The notes beneath the pieces were generated by a model. It searched no databases. It was not told where the DNA came from and was given only the letters and a program-made list of their open reading frames with translations. This document shows positions 1 through 10,076 of a DNA stretch of 64,000 nucleotides, one piece after another. The translations under genes and the position numbers were made by a program. Origin of the DNA: Candidatus Odyssella thessalonicensis L13 (GTDB lineage Bacteria; Pseudomonadota; Alphaproteobacteria; Paracaedibacterales; Paracaedibacteraceae); the NCBI RefSeq assembly GCF_000190415.1, contig NZ_AEWF01000001.1, forward strand, positions 372,001-436,000, read 5' to 3'. Numbering within the stretch: position 1 is the first letter of the stretch; each line of letters opens with the position of its first letter.

Positions 1-104
1 TAGAAACCCGGATAACGAATTAATGCTACTGCATACAGAGTTATGGCTGTGATCAGCAGAACCACTAACAAGGCTTTATTTCTTTGCTTGAGATTTTGAT
101 CCAT
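1..104 (-). CDS. Small membrane protein, CoxF-like (partial, runs off window)
   Basis: An ATG on the minus strand at 104 opens a frame that stays open to the window edge (34 codons seen). The product starts with a short basic segment followed by one hydrophobic helix (about residues 11-29). It begins 2 bp after the ctaB stop, so the two genes are almost certainly cotranscribed. In many alphaproteobacteria ctaB is followed by a tiny single-helix CoxF protein and then cox11/ctaG. The sequence lacks the proline-leucine-tyrosine-arginine cysteine motif that follows the Cox11 helix, so CoxF-like is preferred. The assignment rests on position and topology only. Confidence 0.5.
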   Translation of the reverse strand, partial: MDQNLKQRNKALLVVLLITAITLYAVALIRYPGF

Positions 105-106
105 AC

Positions 107-1006
107 TTACCTCACTAACGAATCCAGCATTAGGCTTAAGAATATGAGAAACAGGTACAAGATGGAATAGCCAAAAAGCCGCATGGCAATAACTGTAGTA
201 TTTGATAAGCGCAATTGGATGGCCATCCCAACAAAAATTAATCCCAAAGCCCCAGCAAACCAACCATATATAAATGATGACATATCAACGTATAAGGGCA
301 GCATCGTAGAAATAACGGTTAAGACAGCATAAACGATAATCTGATTCTTAGTGGACTTTTCGCCTGCGACAACTGGCATCATAGGAACCTTTGCTGCCAC
401 ATAATCCTGATTGCGATGTAAAGACAAAGCCCAAAAGTGAGCTGGTGTCCACATAAAAATAATCAGAAATAAAATCCACGCCTCAAGAGGCGTTGTTCCT
501 GTAACCGCGGCCCAGCCGACGACAGGAGGTAAAGCCCCGGCTGCTCCGCCAATAACAATATTTTGGGGTGTTCGCCGCTTGAGCCAAAAAGTATAAATGA
601 ACACATAAAAAAATATGGTAAAGGCTAACCATGCAGCTGCAATCCAATTTACTGCTACACCCATAATTAAAACTGATAATAGGGATAAAATGGTGCCAAA
701 GGCTAAGGCATTATCGGGATTAATCTTATTTTGGGGTAACGGCCGATTCTGGGTGCGCTGCATAATGAGGTCTATATCCCGATCGTACCACATGTTAAGC
801 GCTCCTGATGCGCCGGCACCCACAGCTATGCATATGACAGCAATTAGTGCTAATAAAGGATGGAGCTTGCCAGGCGCCATAAGCAGACCACACAGCCCTG
901 TAAAAACTACAAGCGACATAACTCGGGGTTTTAACAATATAATATAATCTTCTAATCGTTCAGAGTGATGGTATGAAGTATCTATTTGAGAACTAGCAGT
1001 GATCAT
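107..1006 (-). CDS. ctaB: Protoheme IX farnesyltransferase (heme O synthase)
   Basis: Integral membrane UbiA-family prenyltransferase that adds a farnesyl group to heme B to make heme O, needed for heme-copper terminal oxidases. The first conserved prenyl-diphosphate motif is visible as NMWYDRDID at about residues 71-79, followed by QNRPLP, and the rest is a series of hydrophobic helices. Length from the chosen start is 299 aa, normal for the family. An in-frame codon upstream would add 25 residues, but the family starts close to the first helix, so the ATG at 1006 is preferred. It is followed after 2 bp by a small CoxF-like gene. The coxB/coxA genes that usually precede it are not upstream here, where secF lies instead. 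Confidence 0.93.
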   Translation of the reverse strand: MITASSQIDTSYHHSERLEDYIILLKPRVMSLVVFTGLCGLLMAPGKLHPLLALIAVICIAVGAGASGALNMWYDRDIDLIMQRTQNRPLPQNKINPDNALAFGTILSLLSVLIMGVAVNWIAAAWLAFTIFFYVFIYTFWLKRRTPQNIVIGGAAGALPPVVGWAAVTGTTPLEAWILFLIIFMWTPAHFWALSLHRNQDYVAAKVPMMPVVAGEKSTKNQIIVYAVLTVISTMLPLYVDMSSFIYGWFAGALGLIFVGMAIQLRLSNTTVIAMRLFGYSILYLFLIFLSLMLDSLVR

Positions 1007-1375
1007 GTCTGTGTACACTAATGAGGTATATAGCCTATCTTTAACAGAATAAATAAAAATGACAAGCTTGCATCTGCACAAAATTGAAGAAATTATTTAA
1101 AATTTATCTCTTATAGAACTAGTTTCAGCCCCTAAAGGATAACAGGTAGAGTTAAGCTTGCCGTTTTCTCTCTCTTATTAAATGGATCCGTTCAGGGGGT
1201 CAATAATATTATTCTGATCTAATCGCGCAATTTGAGAACACTCTGCCTTAACACCCTCAATTATTTAGGGGCATAGCTTCCGTTTACTCCTAGCGCGCTA
1301 ATTTTCGGCTTTTACAATTCCCTTATTTAAGGATATATCATAATTAAAAAGCCCCTCTTTTAGAGGGGCCTCATT
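1007..1375. other. Intergenic region between secF and ctaB
   Basis: About 370 bp without a gene I can support. The right end carries the secF terminator. The rest is AT-rich and presumably holds the ctaB promoter, but I could not identify a convincing -35/-10 pair. Confidence 0.6.
1345..1370 (-). terminator. Rho-independent terminator after secF
   Basis: Perfect 8-bp inverted repeat gcccctct / agaggggc (1351-1358 and 1362-1369) with a 3-nt loop, 6 bp past the secF stop. On the minus strand the stem is followed by five T residues. It closes the long tat-to-sec gene block. Confidence 0.9.
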
Positions 1376-2320
1376 TTAAGCTTTTTTTACTGCCACTTCT
1401 GGAGCTGGGGTGTCTTCCCCTCGCTTAAGATTTAAATAAAGCAGCAAGGGCGAGGCAAGAAAGATCGAGGAGAATGAGCCGATCATAATACCAATAATAA
1501 TTGGCAAGCTAAAACTTGAAATCACGCTTCCCCCGAAAAAATACAAGGCAAGTAAGGAGGTCAGCGTCGTAGTGGCCGTCAATACAGTTCTTGACAATGT
1601 CTCATTAAGACTTTTATTGATCAAGGCCCCTAGCTCCATTTTTTTATACTTGCGAAGGTTTTCACGAATCCTATCAAAGATCACAATGGTGTCATTGATC
1701 GAATAGCCTGCAGTAATCAAAATTGCGATAATTGCGGTCTCATTGAATTCCAAGGGAAAAATAGAGAATAGTGCTAAGATCCCGATGGTATCGTGAACAA
1801 GGGCAATGATACCGCATACGGCAAACTGCCACTCAAATCGGGCCGCAATATAAATAAGCATAGCTGCTAAAGCAAAAAGTACTGCCTTCATACTGTTTCG
1901 GACAAGTTCTTCACCTACTTTGGGTCCAATTGTTTCAACACGACGGTAATCTTGATCAGCTCCTAAAAGTCCTTTAACTGCATCAATTACCTTTTGTTGC
2001 GATTCAGTCTCATTGCTGCCTTCATTGGCTTTCTTTTCAACACGGATCAATACATCGTTCTCAGCGCCGAACTTTTGGATTGCAGTTTCTCCCAATCCAA
2101 GAGACGCTAATTTATCTCTTAATTCAGGAATATTAGGCTCCTGATTTAAGCGCACTTCAAAGATGTAGCCCCCTTGAAAATCAATTCCATAATTAAGGCC
2201 TTTTGTGCATAGGGTAATTAATGTGGCCGCAATAACAAGAGAGGAAATTAAAAAAGTGACAAAGCGTAAGCCAACAAAGTTAATATTAACATTATGCGGT
2301 ACTAAGCGTAAATATGCCAT
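1376..2320 (-). CDS. secF: Protein translocase subunit SecF
   Basis: Membrane component of the SecDF complex that uses the proton gradient to help pull proteins out of SecYEG. The N-terminal helix (about 20-40) is followed by the family signature GIDFQGG (about 45-51), a periplasmic domain, and a C-terminal bundle of five helices. Its 314 aa is the usual length. It lies 15 bp downstream of secD and ends the operon at a strong terminator. Confidence 0.96.
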   Translation of the reverse strand: MAYLRLVPHNVNINFVGLRFVTFLISSLVIAATLITLCTKGLNYGIDFQGGYIFEVRLNQEPNIPELRDKLASLGLGETAIQKFGAENDVLIRVEKKANEGSNETESQQKVIDAVKGLLGADQDYRRVETIGPKVGEELVRNSMKAVLFALAAMLIYIAARFEWQFAVCGIIALVHDTIGILALFSIFPLEFNETAIIAILITAGYSINDTIVIFDRIRENLRKYKKMELGALINKSLNETLSRTVLTATTTLTSLLALYFFGGSVISSFSLPIIIGIMIGSFSSIFLASPLLLYLNLKRGEDTPAPEVAVKKA

Positions 2321-2335
2321 AGGTATAACCTCTTT

Positions 2336-3925
2336 CTATATTGGCAATGATGTTAAGTTACGTTGGCGACGTGCCCAATAGATAACAATTAGACGCGTTA
2401 ACGACAATGCTGTAAATAATGAAATCACAATACCTAAAGCTAAGGTCACAGCAAAACCACGGATAGGCCCTGATCCAAATTCAAACAATACCGCAGCCCC
2501 AATAAGGGTAGTAATGTTGGAGTCTAAAATTGTCATTAACGCTTTGCGATAACCTATATCAATTGCCATTACAGGTTTAGCATTATGCCGTAATTCTTCT
2601 TTAATACGTTCATATATTAGAACATTCGCATCTACTGCCATACCAATTGTCAACGCGATACCAGCAATACCTGGTAAGGTTAAAGTCGCCCCTAATAATG
2701 ACAATGCCGCAAACAGAAGAATCATATTAAAAGCTAAAGCAATATCTGCAAATGCGCCAAACAATGAATAGTTCAGAATCATAAACACAGTCACAAATAT
2801 GAAGGCAAAAATGGTTGCTCTTTGGCCATCTTGGATTGAGTCAGCGCCTAAGCTTGGCCCTACTGTTCTTTCTTCAATAACATTCAAGGGCGCAGGCAGA
2901 GCACCTGCTCTTAACAATAATGCCAGCTCTTGGGCTTCTTTAGGAGTGAATCCCCCACTAATAAATGCGTGACCATCTAATAAAGGTTGTTTAATGTTGG
3001 GATGGCTAATAACTCGCCCATCCAAGATAATAGCAAATTGACGATTCACATTATTAGCTGTAATCTCAGCAAATTTCTTTGCACCGACTGAATCAAAGAC
3101 AATAGAAACGCCGGGTTGTGCTTCATGAAAGTTAAACTGTGCATCAACAAGGCGATCACCCGTGATAGCAATCTGCTTCTTCACAACAACAAAACCTTCA
3201 CGGTTTTCATGTTCTGTAGCTGGTAAAACTTCTGAGCCCAAAGGTATGGCGCCTTGAGGACGACCATTAGCATCAATATGAATCCCCCCGGCATCATGAT
3301 CAACCAGACGGAATTCCATTTTTGCCGTTTTCCCAATAAGATTTTTCACCTCAGCTGGGTTATCCACCCCAGGTAGCTGTAGAATAATACGATCACTACC
3401 TTGGCGCTGAATTAAGGGTTCTTTGGTTCCTGTTTCATCCACACGTCGGCGAATAACTTCAATTGATTTTTCTAAAGCCTTAGTTTGAATCTGATCGATC
3501 TTTTCGTCGGTGAGAGAAATTACTACCCGTCCTGAAGTTTCAAATTCACTATTTAAATCAGCAACGACCTTACGCAGAGCCTTCTTGGCGCTCGTAATTT
3601 GACTCGGATCACGGAGCATAAATGTGACGCCTTTGCGATCTGAGGCTAGAGATAGAGACGTGTAACCAAGTTTTTCTGCACGAAGGGCTGTCCGCACTTC
3701 ATCAAGAAGATTATCGGAATAATCTTTCATTACGGCTTTCATGTCAACTTCAAGCTGTAAATGAGAACCGCCCTGCAGTTCGAGTCCTAAATTAAAGGTA
3801 TGCTGCAACCAATCAGGCAATTTACTCCGTTGCGCTTCTGACAACATATTAGGCACTGAGAACAAAATTCCCAGAGCACAGACCAGCAGAATTAGTACGG
3901 CTTTCCATCGTGCAATTTGTAACAT
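2336..3925 (-). CDS. secD: Protein translocase subunit SecD
   Basis: Partner of SecF in proton-driven protein translocation. The N-terminal helix (about 8-25) precedes the signature GLELQGGSHL (about 47-56). A large periplasmic domain with the base and head regions follows, then five transmembrane helices in the last 180 residues. Length of 529 aa is typical of alphaproteobacteria. It sits 3 bp downstream of yajC and 15 bp upstream of secF. Confidence 0.96.
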   Translation of the reverse strand: MLQIARWKAVLILLVCALGILFSVPNMLSEAQRSKLPDWLQHTFNLGLELQGGSHLQLEVDMKAVMKDYSDNLLDEVRTALRAEKLGYTSLSLASDRKGVTFMLRDPSQITSAKKALRKVVADLNSEFETSGRVVISLTDEKIDQIQTKALEKSIEVIRRRVDETGTKEPLIQRQGSDRIILQLPGVDNPAEVKNLIGKTAKMEFRLVDHDAGGIHIDANGRPQGAIPLGSEVLPATEHENREGFVVVKKQIAITGDRLVDAQFNFHEAQPGVSIVFDSVGAKKFAEITANNVNRQFAIILDGRVISHPNIKQPLLDGHAFISGGFTPKEAQELALLLRAGALPAPLNVIEERTVGPSLGADSIQDGQRATIFAFIFVTVFMILNYSLFGAFADIALAFNMILLFAALSLLGATLTLPGIAGIALTIGMAVDANVLIYERIKEELRHNAKPVMAIDIGYRKALMTILDSNITTLIGAAVLFEFGSGPIRGFAVTLALGIVISLFTALSLTRLIVIYWARRQRNLTSLPI

Positions 3926-3928
3926 AGA

Positions 3929-4312
3929 TTAGTCCTTCTTATCAGCAGTTTTAGCTTTTGCTGTCCTCTTGACAGGAGTTTTCTTTTCCTCGGGCTTTGC
4001 CACCACACCTTGTGGTTCATCTGAGTTGACAGCTTCAGTCTTTGATAACACTTCAGCAATCATCGCTTTTGCAATCCGAACCTTTACATTTTCAGCAATT
4101 TCCACCAATACTTCTGTATCAGAGGTAACTTTTGAAATTGTCCCGATTAAACCGCCATTGGTGACAACTTTATCACCCCGCCGAACAGCCGATAGCATCG
4201 CTTGATGCTCTTTCACCTTTTTTTGCTGCGGACGAATTAACAAGAAATAAAATATTACAAAGATCATAACCAGCGGCATAAATGCTGCTATATCAAAACC
4301 ACCCTGACTCAT
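3929..4312 (-). CDS. yajC: Preprotein translocase accessory subunit YajC
   Basis: Small single-helix protein associated with SecDF. A hydrophobic segment (about 11-26) ends in the family hallmark LLIRPQQKK, followed by a small beta-rich KOW-like region with VVTNGGLIGT. The tail is unusually long and lysine-rich (about residues 105-127) and carries no recognisable domain. It sits 3 bp before secD. Confidence 0.95.
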   Translation of the reverse strand: MSQGGFDIAAFMPLVMIFVIFYFLLIRPQQKKVKEHQAMLSAVRRGDKVVTNGGLIGTISKVTSDTEVLVEIAENVKVRIAKAMIAEVLSKTEAVNSDEPQGVVAKPEEKKTPVKRTAKAKTADKKD

Positions 4313-4365
4313 AAAATAACTCCCATCTGTTTGAGATTTTAACTTCTAAATTGCAATTTCTTATC

Positions 4366-5247
4366 CTAATCTAGAAGCTTAGTAGGATCAATTGGAGTTT
4401 TTCCTTTGTTAAGTTTAAAATGAAGCTGTGGTTCCTTAACATTTCCCGTCTTTCCTACTGTACCGATTTTCTGTCCTGCGGCCACCGTATCGCCCCGCTT
4501 TACAAGAATTTGATCAAGATGCGCGTAAACGCTGATGAATCCATTTTGGTGGCGGATTAGAATGACTTTGCCATAGCCCGGTATTTGCTCGGTTCGACTG
4601 ACAACTCCATTATTCGCGGCTTTAACGGGGGTTCCTTTAGGAGCACTGATGTTGATCCCTGTATGACCTCCCTTCGTTGAGGAAAATGCTTTTATAATTT
4701 TTCCCCGAACTGGCCATGTATAAAAAGCAGCTGCCTTTGGAGCCTCATTTAAAGGCTTATATGTCTTAGCCTCTCTGGCCGACTCCTCCCCATGTGTCTC
4801 CTCTTCCTGATGGGAGGCTAGTCCGCCTTCAGTGTGATCTGTGTCATCCTCACCCTCTTCATCCGCTTCTGAATAGGGAACAGTTGCACTTTCTTCCTCA
4901 GTCCCGGGCAATGGAGCAAGCTTAGAAACTTTGACCTCACCCACATGAGGCGCATCTGCTCCAGGTTCATAATGGTCATCATGCTTTGTGCTAGCATGAG
5001 CGCCCACTAGTAATTTCTGGCCCACAACAATGCGATAGGGGGACTTCATGCCGTTTAACCTTACCAATTCTTTCTTGTCAAGATGATACTTCTTAGCAAT
5101 GCTTGCAATTGTATCGCCTCGCCGGACAATGTGATACGGGCTCTTATATGAATCATATTCTACATCTGCAGGTCCGCCTCGTCGACTATTACAGCCCACA
5201 AGAATACTGGCTGCCATAAGTATTATTGCGAAATTACGCAGCTTCAT
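4366..5247 (-). CDS. nlpD: NlpD-like lipoprotein: LysM plus degenerate M23 (LytM) domain
   Basis: Likely an outer-membrane lipoprotein that activates cell-wall amidases during daughter-cell separation. A lipobox LVGC puts the lipidated cysteine at residue 19. A LysM peptidoglycan-binding domain spans about 37-80, then an acidic linker (about 115-160) and a LytM domain (about 178-290). Two zinc-ligand positions are altered: the HxxxD motif reads HTGIN (H195, N199), and the HxH motif reads QLH (Q274, H276). Such loss is known for NlpD/EnvC activators and argues against peptidase activity. It overlaps surE by 14 bp, and the surE-nlpD-yajC-secDF order is common in alphaproteobacteria. The usual pcm gene between surE and nlpD is absent. 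Confidence 0.88.
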   Translation of the reverse strand: MKLRNFAIILMAASILVGCNSRRGGPADVEYDSYKSPYHIVRRGDTIASIAKKYHLDKKELVRLNGMKSPYRIVVGQKLLVGAHASTKHDDHYEPGADAPHVGEVKVSKLAPLPGTEEESATVPYSEADEEGEDDTDHTEGGLASHQEEETHGEESAREAKTYKPLNEAPKAAAFYTWPVRGKIIKAFSSTKGGHTGINISAPKGTPVKAANNGVVSRTEQIPGYGKVILIRHQNGFISVYAHLDQILVKRGDTVAAGQKIGTVGKTGNVKEPQLHFKLNKGKTPIDPTKLLD

Positions 5248-6010
5248 CTGTCTTATCCTTCAAAAATAATTGATTCAGTCGATTAAGTGACTTTTCATGA
5301 GTATAATTAAGCGTCAAGGGAGTGACAGAGATAAAGTTATGATTAATAGCTTCTAAATCTGTCCCCGGAGCGCCAGAACCGTCATGGTCCACAATGCCAA
5401 CCCAGAAGTATTTCTTGCCGCGTGGATCGATACACTCATGAAGTTGATCCTGGTAAGTCCGCTGTCCTTGACAGGTAACCTTTATGCCATTAATAGAATT
5501 AATGCTTGCATTTGGGATGTTGATATTTACCAACGTATAATGGTCCATAGGAACAGAAATTATTTGTGAAATAATAGAAGGCATAAAATGTTCCACTGTT
5601 AGCCATTGCACGGAGTTGCCTTTGTCAATGCACAGACTTATAGCAATCGCGGGAACATGCAATAATGAAGCTTCCATTGCCGCTGCCACTGTTCCGGAAT
5701 ATGTAATGTCTTCAGCTAAATTAGCACCATAATTAACCCCGGATAGGACGAGGTCTGGAGCCTTGTCCTTCAGTAAATGATTAATTCCGAATAATACGCA
5801 ATCAGTCGGTGTACCAGATAAAGCAAACTTCCTATCGGAGATTTCTCGCATGCGCAGTGGATCGCGCAGCGTTAAGGAGTGACTAGCGCCACTTTGGTCG
5901 AGCTCAGGTGCCACAATCCAAACATCATCGGATAACTGACGGGCGATGGACTCCAAGACTTGAAGGCCTGGAGCATTAATACCATCATCATTACTTATAA
6001 GTATACGCAT
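5234..6010 (-). CDS. surE: 5'-nucleotidase SurE
   Basis: Metal-dependent nucleoside 5'-monophosphate phosphatase, cytoplasmic. The protein begins with the family signature ISNDDGINAPGL, whose Asp8 and Asp9 bind the metal, followed by the conserved APELDQSGASHSLT segment and LVLSGVNYGAN. Length of 258 aa is normal. It sits 9 bp after serS and overlaps nlpD by 14 bp. Confidence 0.95.
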   Translation of the reverse strand: MRILISNDDGINAPGLQVLESIARQLSDDVWIVAPELDQSGASHSLTLRDPLRMREISDRKFALSGTPTDCVLFGINHLLKDKAPDLVLSGVNYGANLAEDITYSGTVAAAMEASLLHVPAIAISLCIDKGNSVQWLTVEHFMPSIISQIISVPMDHYTLVNINIPNASINSINGIKVTCQGQRTYQDQLHECIDPRGKKYFWVGIVDHDGSGAPGTDLEAINHNFISVTPLTLNYTHEKSLNRLNQLFLKDKTDEAA

Positions 6011-6019
6011 AATAATATT

Positions 6020-7312
6020 TTATTGTTTTTTAGTTATGACTTCAACGCCTCCCATATAAGGTCTTAACACCTCAGGGATTTCTATGCTGCCATCAGATCT
6101 TTGATAATTTTCCAAAATAGCCACAATTGTCCGTCCTACCGCCAGCCCTGAACCATTTAAGGTATGCACAAACTCAGGCGCTGGTTTTGGGGTTTCAGGG
6201 GTAGCCATAGGGCGATAGCGCGCATTCATCCGGCGAGCCTGAAAATTGCTACAATTTGAGCAACTTGAAATTTCACGATAGGTGTTCTGGCTCGGCAACC
6301 AAACTTCTAAATCATAGGTTTTCTGAGCTGAGAACCCCATATCGCCTGCGCACAGGGCCATTACCCGGTAAGGCAACTTCAATTGCTTGAGAATTTCTTC
6401 TGCGGCCATGGTCATGCGTTCATGCTCAGCCTTTGACTCGCTGGGATGGGTAATGCTTACCAGTTCCACCTTTCCAAATTGATGCAGGCGAATCATTCCG
6501 CGCGTATCACGGCCAGCAGCCCCCGCTTCTGCCCGAAAGCAAGGAGTATAAGCTGTGTACCGAAGCGGTAACTGCTCTTCTGCTAAGATAGCCTCCGCCA
6601 CTAGATTCGTTAATACTACTTCTGCGGTCGGGATAATCCAATGGCCTGTCGTTGTTTGAAATTGATCTTCACGGAATTTTGGAAGCTGTCCCGTTCCATA
6701 CATCGTTTTTTCGTGGACGAGGACAGGAGCATATACCTCTTGATAGCCATATTGAGAGGTATGGATATCAATCATAAACGCTGCTAGAGCCCGTTCTAAA
6801 CGGGCTAATTCACTGTATAAGACAACAAACCTTGAACCCGAAAGTTTAGCTGCAACCTCAAAATCCATTTTGCCGAGATCTTCACCTAGCTCATAATGGG
6901 GCTTTGGCTGGAAGCTAAAGTTTGAAATCTCTCCCACTTGACGTATCTCTAAGTTCGCCGTTTCATCCAAGCCATCTGGAGTATCGTCAGCAACCAGATT
7001 AGGTATCGTGGACATTTCATCCATAAGTTCTTGATTAAGTTGGTTCGCTTTAACTTCTAAGTCGGCAATAGAAGCCTTAATCTGCTCAGCTTCAGCAGCT
7101 AACCCTGTTGTATCTTGGCCCGTCCGTTTGGCTTCACCAAATGATTTAGCTATTTGATTGCGTTTCGTTTGTAATTCCTGCAGCTCAGTTAAAGCTGAAC
7201 GATAAGTCTCGTCCATAGCAAGCAGTCGATGAGCCAACGGTTCTTTACCACGGCGCTTTAATGAGGCATCCAAGATTTCAGGATGGCTTCGGATTAATTT
7301 CAGGTCAAGCAT
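6020..7312 (-). CDS. serS: Seryl-tRNA synthetase
   Basis: Class II aminoacyl-tRNA synthetase that charges tRNA-Ser (and tRNA-Sec where present). The N-terminal part (about 30-100) forms the long antiparallel coiled coil that grips the tRNA. The catalytic core shows motif 2 around [14 protein letters not shown] (about 265-280) and motif 3 around [16 protein letters not shown]. Length of 430 aa is standard. Its start overlaps the tatC end by 13 bp. Confidence 0.97.
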   Translation of the reverse strand: MLDLKLIRSHPEILDASLKRRGKEPLAHRLLAMDETYRSALTELQELQTKRNQIAKSFGEAKRTGQDTTGLAAEAEQIKASIADLEVKANQLNQELMDEMSTIPNLVADDTPDGLDETANLEIRQVGEISNFSFQPKPHYELGEDLGKMDFEVAAKLSGSRFVVLYSELARLERALAAFMIDIHTSQYGYQEVYAPVLVHEKTMYGTGQLPKFREDQFQTTTGHWIIPTAEVVLTNLVAEAILAEEQLPLRYTAYTPCFRAEAGAAGRDTRGMIRLHQFGKVELVSITHPSESKAEHERMTMAAEEILKQLKLPYRVMALCAGDMGFSAQKTYDLEVWLPSQNTYREISSCSNCSNFQARRMNARYRPMATPETPKPAPEFVHTLNGSGLAVGRTIVAILENYQRSDGSIEIPEVLRPYMGGVEVITKKQ

Positions 7313-8088
7313 GACTGGGTTTCTTTCTTCTTGCGGGTCTTTTCAACTTTAGAAACAGCTAAAATCGATAGCCCATAAAGCAATACCAAAGGCGCTGCAA
7401 GTCCGACCATACTAAGGATATCAGGAGGCGTAATTACAGCTGCCACTGCAAAAATACTTACCACAGAAATACGCCATTTTTCAATTAGTGCTTTTTTATT
7501 GACAACACCTATCCCTGCTAACACGGTTAGTAACACTGGCAACTGAAAACTAATGCCAAAGGCCATAATTAGACGCATTACAAAGCTTAAATATTCTGAA
7601 ACTCTCGGTTCTAATTGGATAGGCATAGCTCCCTGTCCCCCTAAACTTTCAAAACTTAAGAAGAATCTATAAGCATTCGGAAAGATGACAAAGTAAGCAA
7701 ATGCAGCCCCGATGCAAAAAAACAGCGGTGTTGCTATTAACATTAACCTTAAGGTTTTCTGTTCATGCTTAAATAAGCCGGGAGAAATAAAGAGCCATAT
7801 CTGAATGGCGAAATAAGGAAAGGTTAAAAAGGCGCCCGTAAACATAGCAATTTTAACATACGTCAAAAAGGCCTCTGTTAGTCCTGTATAGATCAGCTTG
7901 CGATCAAGCCCAAGTTCTGCAAAAACTTTATGCAAAGGATGAAGAAGAATTTGAAAGATATGGTTGGAAACACAGTAACTTAAAATGGATGCTATAAAAA
8001 AAGCCAAAAGGACTCGAATAAATCTTGCCCTCAGTTCTACTAAATGATGCACAAGAGGTTGAGCCTGGTCATATTCTGGCGCTGTCAT
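7300..8088 (-). CDS. tatC: Sec-independent translocase subunit TatC
   Basis: Core of the twin-arginine translocase, which binds the signal peptides of folded cargo. The protein begins with the conserved [10 protein letters not shown] segment and has six predicted transmembrane helices in 262 aa. Family residues around [16 protein letters not shown] are present. It overlaps tatB by 20 bp and serS by 13 bp. Confidence 0.96.
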   Translation of the reverse strand: MTAPEYDQAQPLVHHLVELRARFIRVLLAFFIASILSYCVSNHIFQILLHPLHKVFAELGLDRKLIYTGLTEAFLTYVKIAMFTGAFLTFPYFAIQIWLFISPGLFKHEQKTLRLMLIATPLFFCIGAAFAYFVIFPNAYRFFLSFESLGGQGAMPIQLEPRVSEYLSFVMRLIMAFGISFQLPVLLTVLAGIGVVNKKALIEKWRISVVSIFAVAAVITPPDILSMVGLAAPLVLLYGLSILAVSKVEKTRKKKETQSCLT

Positions 8089-8308
8089 CGGGTTTACTCA
8101 CTGTTTGATCGTTTTTATCTTCATCTTTGCGTGCAGTATCCTCATGGGCAATGTGCTCAATATACTCTCGCCATTCTCCGGTCAGACGACGAAGACGCCC
8201 TGTCCACCGGCCAATAAACCGAAGGACAGTAGGGATTTCTTGGGGCCCCAAAAGCACAACCGCAACAATTAAAAGCAAAGCATAATGTGACCAAGCAAAA
8301 TCAAACAT
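8069..8308 (-). CDS. tatB: Sec-independent translocase subunit TatB
   Basis: Single N-terminal helix (about 5-22) followed by the hinge GPQEIPTVLRFIGRW and an amphipathic, charged tail. The glycine-proline hinge and position between tatA and tatC identify TatB. At 79 aa it is short, since TatB proteins are often 100-180 aa, so the cytoplasmic tail is reduced. It overlaps tatC by 20 bp. Confidence 0.88.
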   Translation of the reverse strand: MFDFAWSHYALLLIVAVVLLGPQEIPTVLRFIGRWTGRLRRLTGEWREYIEHIAHEDTARKDEDKNDQTVSKPDDSARI

Positions 8309-8311
8309 TGT

Positions 8312-8479
8312 TTAGACTTTATCCTTTTCATCCTCAGAAGGCTCTGCGTCTTTAAGGCCAGCTTTAAAGGCACGAATACCTTTACCCAAATCACCCATCA
8401 CTTGCGGTAATTTACCAACCCCAAAAACTACTAAAACAACCAATACTAATAAGGCTAAATGCCCGAAACTTAGTCCCAT
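8312..8479 (-). CDS. tatA: Sec-independent translocase subunit TatA
   Basis: A 55-aa protein read directly from the minus strand. It has an N-terminal helix (about 5-19), the hinge FGVGKLPQ, an amphipathic helix (DLGKGIRAFKAGLKD) and an acidic tail. This is the pore-forming, oligomerising subunit of the Tat system. It lies 3 bp before tatB and starts the tatABC-serS run. The FG hinge before the amphipathic helix, rather than GP, distinguishes it from TatB. Confidence 0.93.
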   Translation of the reverse strand: MGLSFGHLALLVLVVLVVFGVGKLPQVMGDLGKGIRAFKAGLKDAEPSEDEKDKV

Positions 8480-8678
8480 ATTCTTCTCTTCATCCTAGAT
8501 TAACTTTTAATTTACCCTAATCTATCCTCTATTAAATTGCAAATTTATACCTTTTGACTTTATTTCCTGTCGTGACACTTTACAATATTTCAAGCATTCA
8601 ACGAACGTAGCGAACTTATTAATTATGCTGACCTTATATACTATAAAGTCTTTTATATAATAGAGTATGTTCTTAGAA

Positions 8679-9329
8679 CTAATTAATTCCTGCAGCAGCT
8701 AATATAACCCCCATAAATGTTTTAACAGCAGGCATCATAATGCTGCTTAACAGATTTATCCCCAATAGATTGGGTAAAAAGATCAAACCGAACAAGATTA
8801 GCATTCCATAAGGCTCTAGCTGGCTGTACTGCATAGCCCACTGACGCGGCAATAAACCATTGAGAATTCGCCCCCCATCTAAGGGTAAAATCGGTAATAA
8901 ATTAAAAACCGCGAGAACGATATTAATTATGATTGATTTGACGAGAATGTCATTGCCAAAAGTTTGCTGTGTTGGATTAACATGCAGTAATAAAGCAGAA
9001 ACAAAAGCCAACAAGAAATTTACTGCTGGACCTGCAAAAGCCACAAGTATTTCCCCCAAACGCCTTGGTTGTAACCTTGAAAAGTCCACCGGTACAGGTT
9101 TAGCATAACCAAACAAAAATGGTGCATTAGTTAAATACAATATTCCTGGCAATATAATGGTCCCAAATAAATCGATATGAGAGATGGGGTTAAATGTCAT
9201 CCGTCCCATCATCTCTGCGGTTCGGTCCCCAAAAGCTTTAGCAACAAAGCCATGGGCTGCCTCATGGGTCGTCACAGCTAAGATTAAAGCAATAAGTGAG
9301 GCGATAGAGAGTATCAAATGATCTGTCAT
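8679..9329 (-). CDS. Site-2-protease family (M50) membrane metalloprotease
   Basis: Intramembrane zinc protease with the HEAAH motif in the first helix (His22, Glu23, His26) and the second metal-ligand motif LDGGR (Asp151) after NLLPILP. No PDZ domain is seen, so it is the short 216-aa type rather than RseP. The substrate is unknown. It stands alone, about 200 bp before tatA and 750 bp after nagZ, where scpA/scpB are often found in alphaproteobacteria. Confidence 0.9.
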   Translation of the reverse strand: MTDHLILSIASLIALILAVTTHEAAHGFVAKAFGDRTAEMMGRMTFNPISHIDLFGTIILPGILYLTNAPFLFGYAKPVPVDFSRLQPRRLGEILVAFAGPAVNFLLAFVSALLLHVNPTQQTFGNDILVKSIIINIVLAVFNLLPILPLDGGRILNGLLPRQWAMQYSQLEPYGMLILFGLIFLPNLLGINLLSSIMMPAVKTFMGVILAAAGIN

Positions 9330-10076
9330 GCTAGCGGTTTAAATCCTATTGTTGCGTAAATCTTTATCGTTTTTTATATAAATACTCCTTCTTAAAAAGA
9401 TAGTATTATATGAGATGTATAAAAATAGTTCAGGCTTTAAGCATAAGGCTTATACAAATAACTTGCTGACCCTATGATCCTAATTATATAAGTTTATACA
9501 TCAATTTTATAACAATTCTTACCTGTGAATGCTACCTAATAATAGGCTAAATTCGATTTAGAAAGAAGCAGATATAATAGTTTCGAGGTACCACCCTGAA
9601 CTGTCTTTACCAGCCTGACAACCTGTTTAATTGCCAGCATTATATTGAGCAAGTCTATCTCTTGATCATTTATTTGGAGAAAGACAGTTTAAGAATAAGC
9701 ATCTTTCCTGGTAACCCATTTTCCCGGCGTTTGTGAACCATGCTGATACTCCTCTGAGGAGCAATTATAATACTCATGCGATCTTATTGTCTCTCTCTAA
9801 TGAGAAAGGTTTACACAAATTAAAGGTAATAAATATGTTAGATCTTGCCTTCAAGAGCGATAAATTTTAGGCTTATTTGCATGCCAACTTCACAGAGCCA
9901 ATCTGCTTACTTAAGGGCATAAAATCGTAAGTTTCAATTAGTCTCAAGACAAATTCTACCATCCTAGAAGCTGGCCACAAACACAAATAAAAAAGATATA
10001 GGCACTTAAGCAGAAGGCTAAAATAATTATTTCACCTTATAAATTTTCTGAACCTAATTATCTAGCAAGCCAGATA
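9330..10076. other. Gene-free interval between nagZ and the M50 protease gene
   Basis: About 750 bp with many stops in all frames and no tRNA or clear ncRNA fold. It occupies the position where related genomes usually carry scpA and scpB. I could not recognise decayed copies by eye. Confidence 0.6.

Noticed and set aside
1007-1081. N-terminal extension of heme O synthase
   Set aside because: The 25 extra codons match no family feature; the ATG at 1006 gives the usual length.
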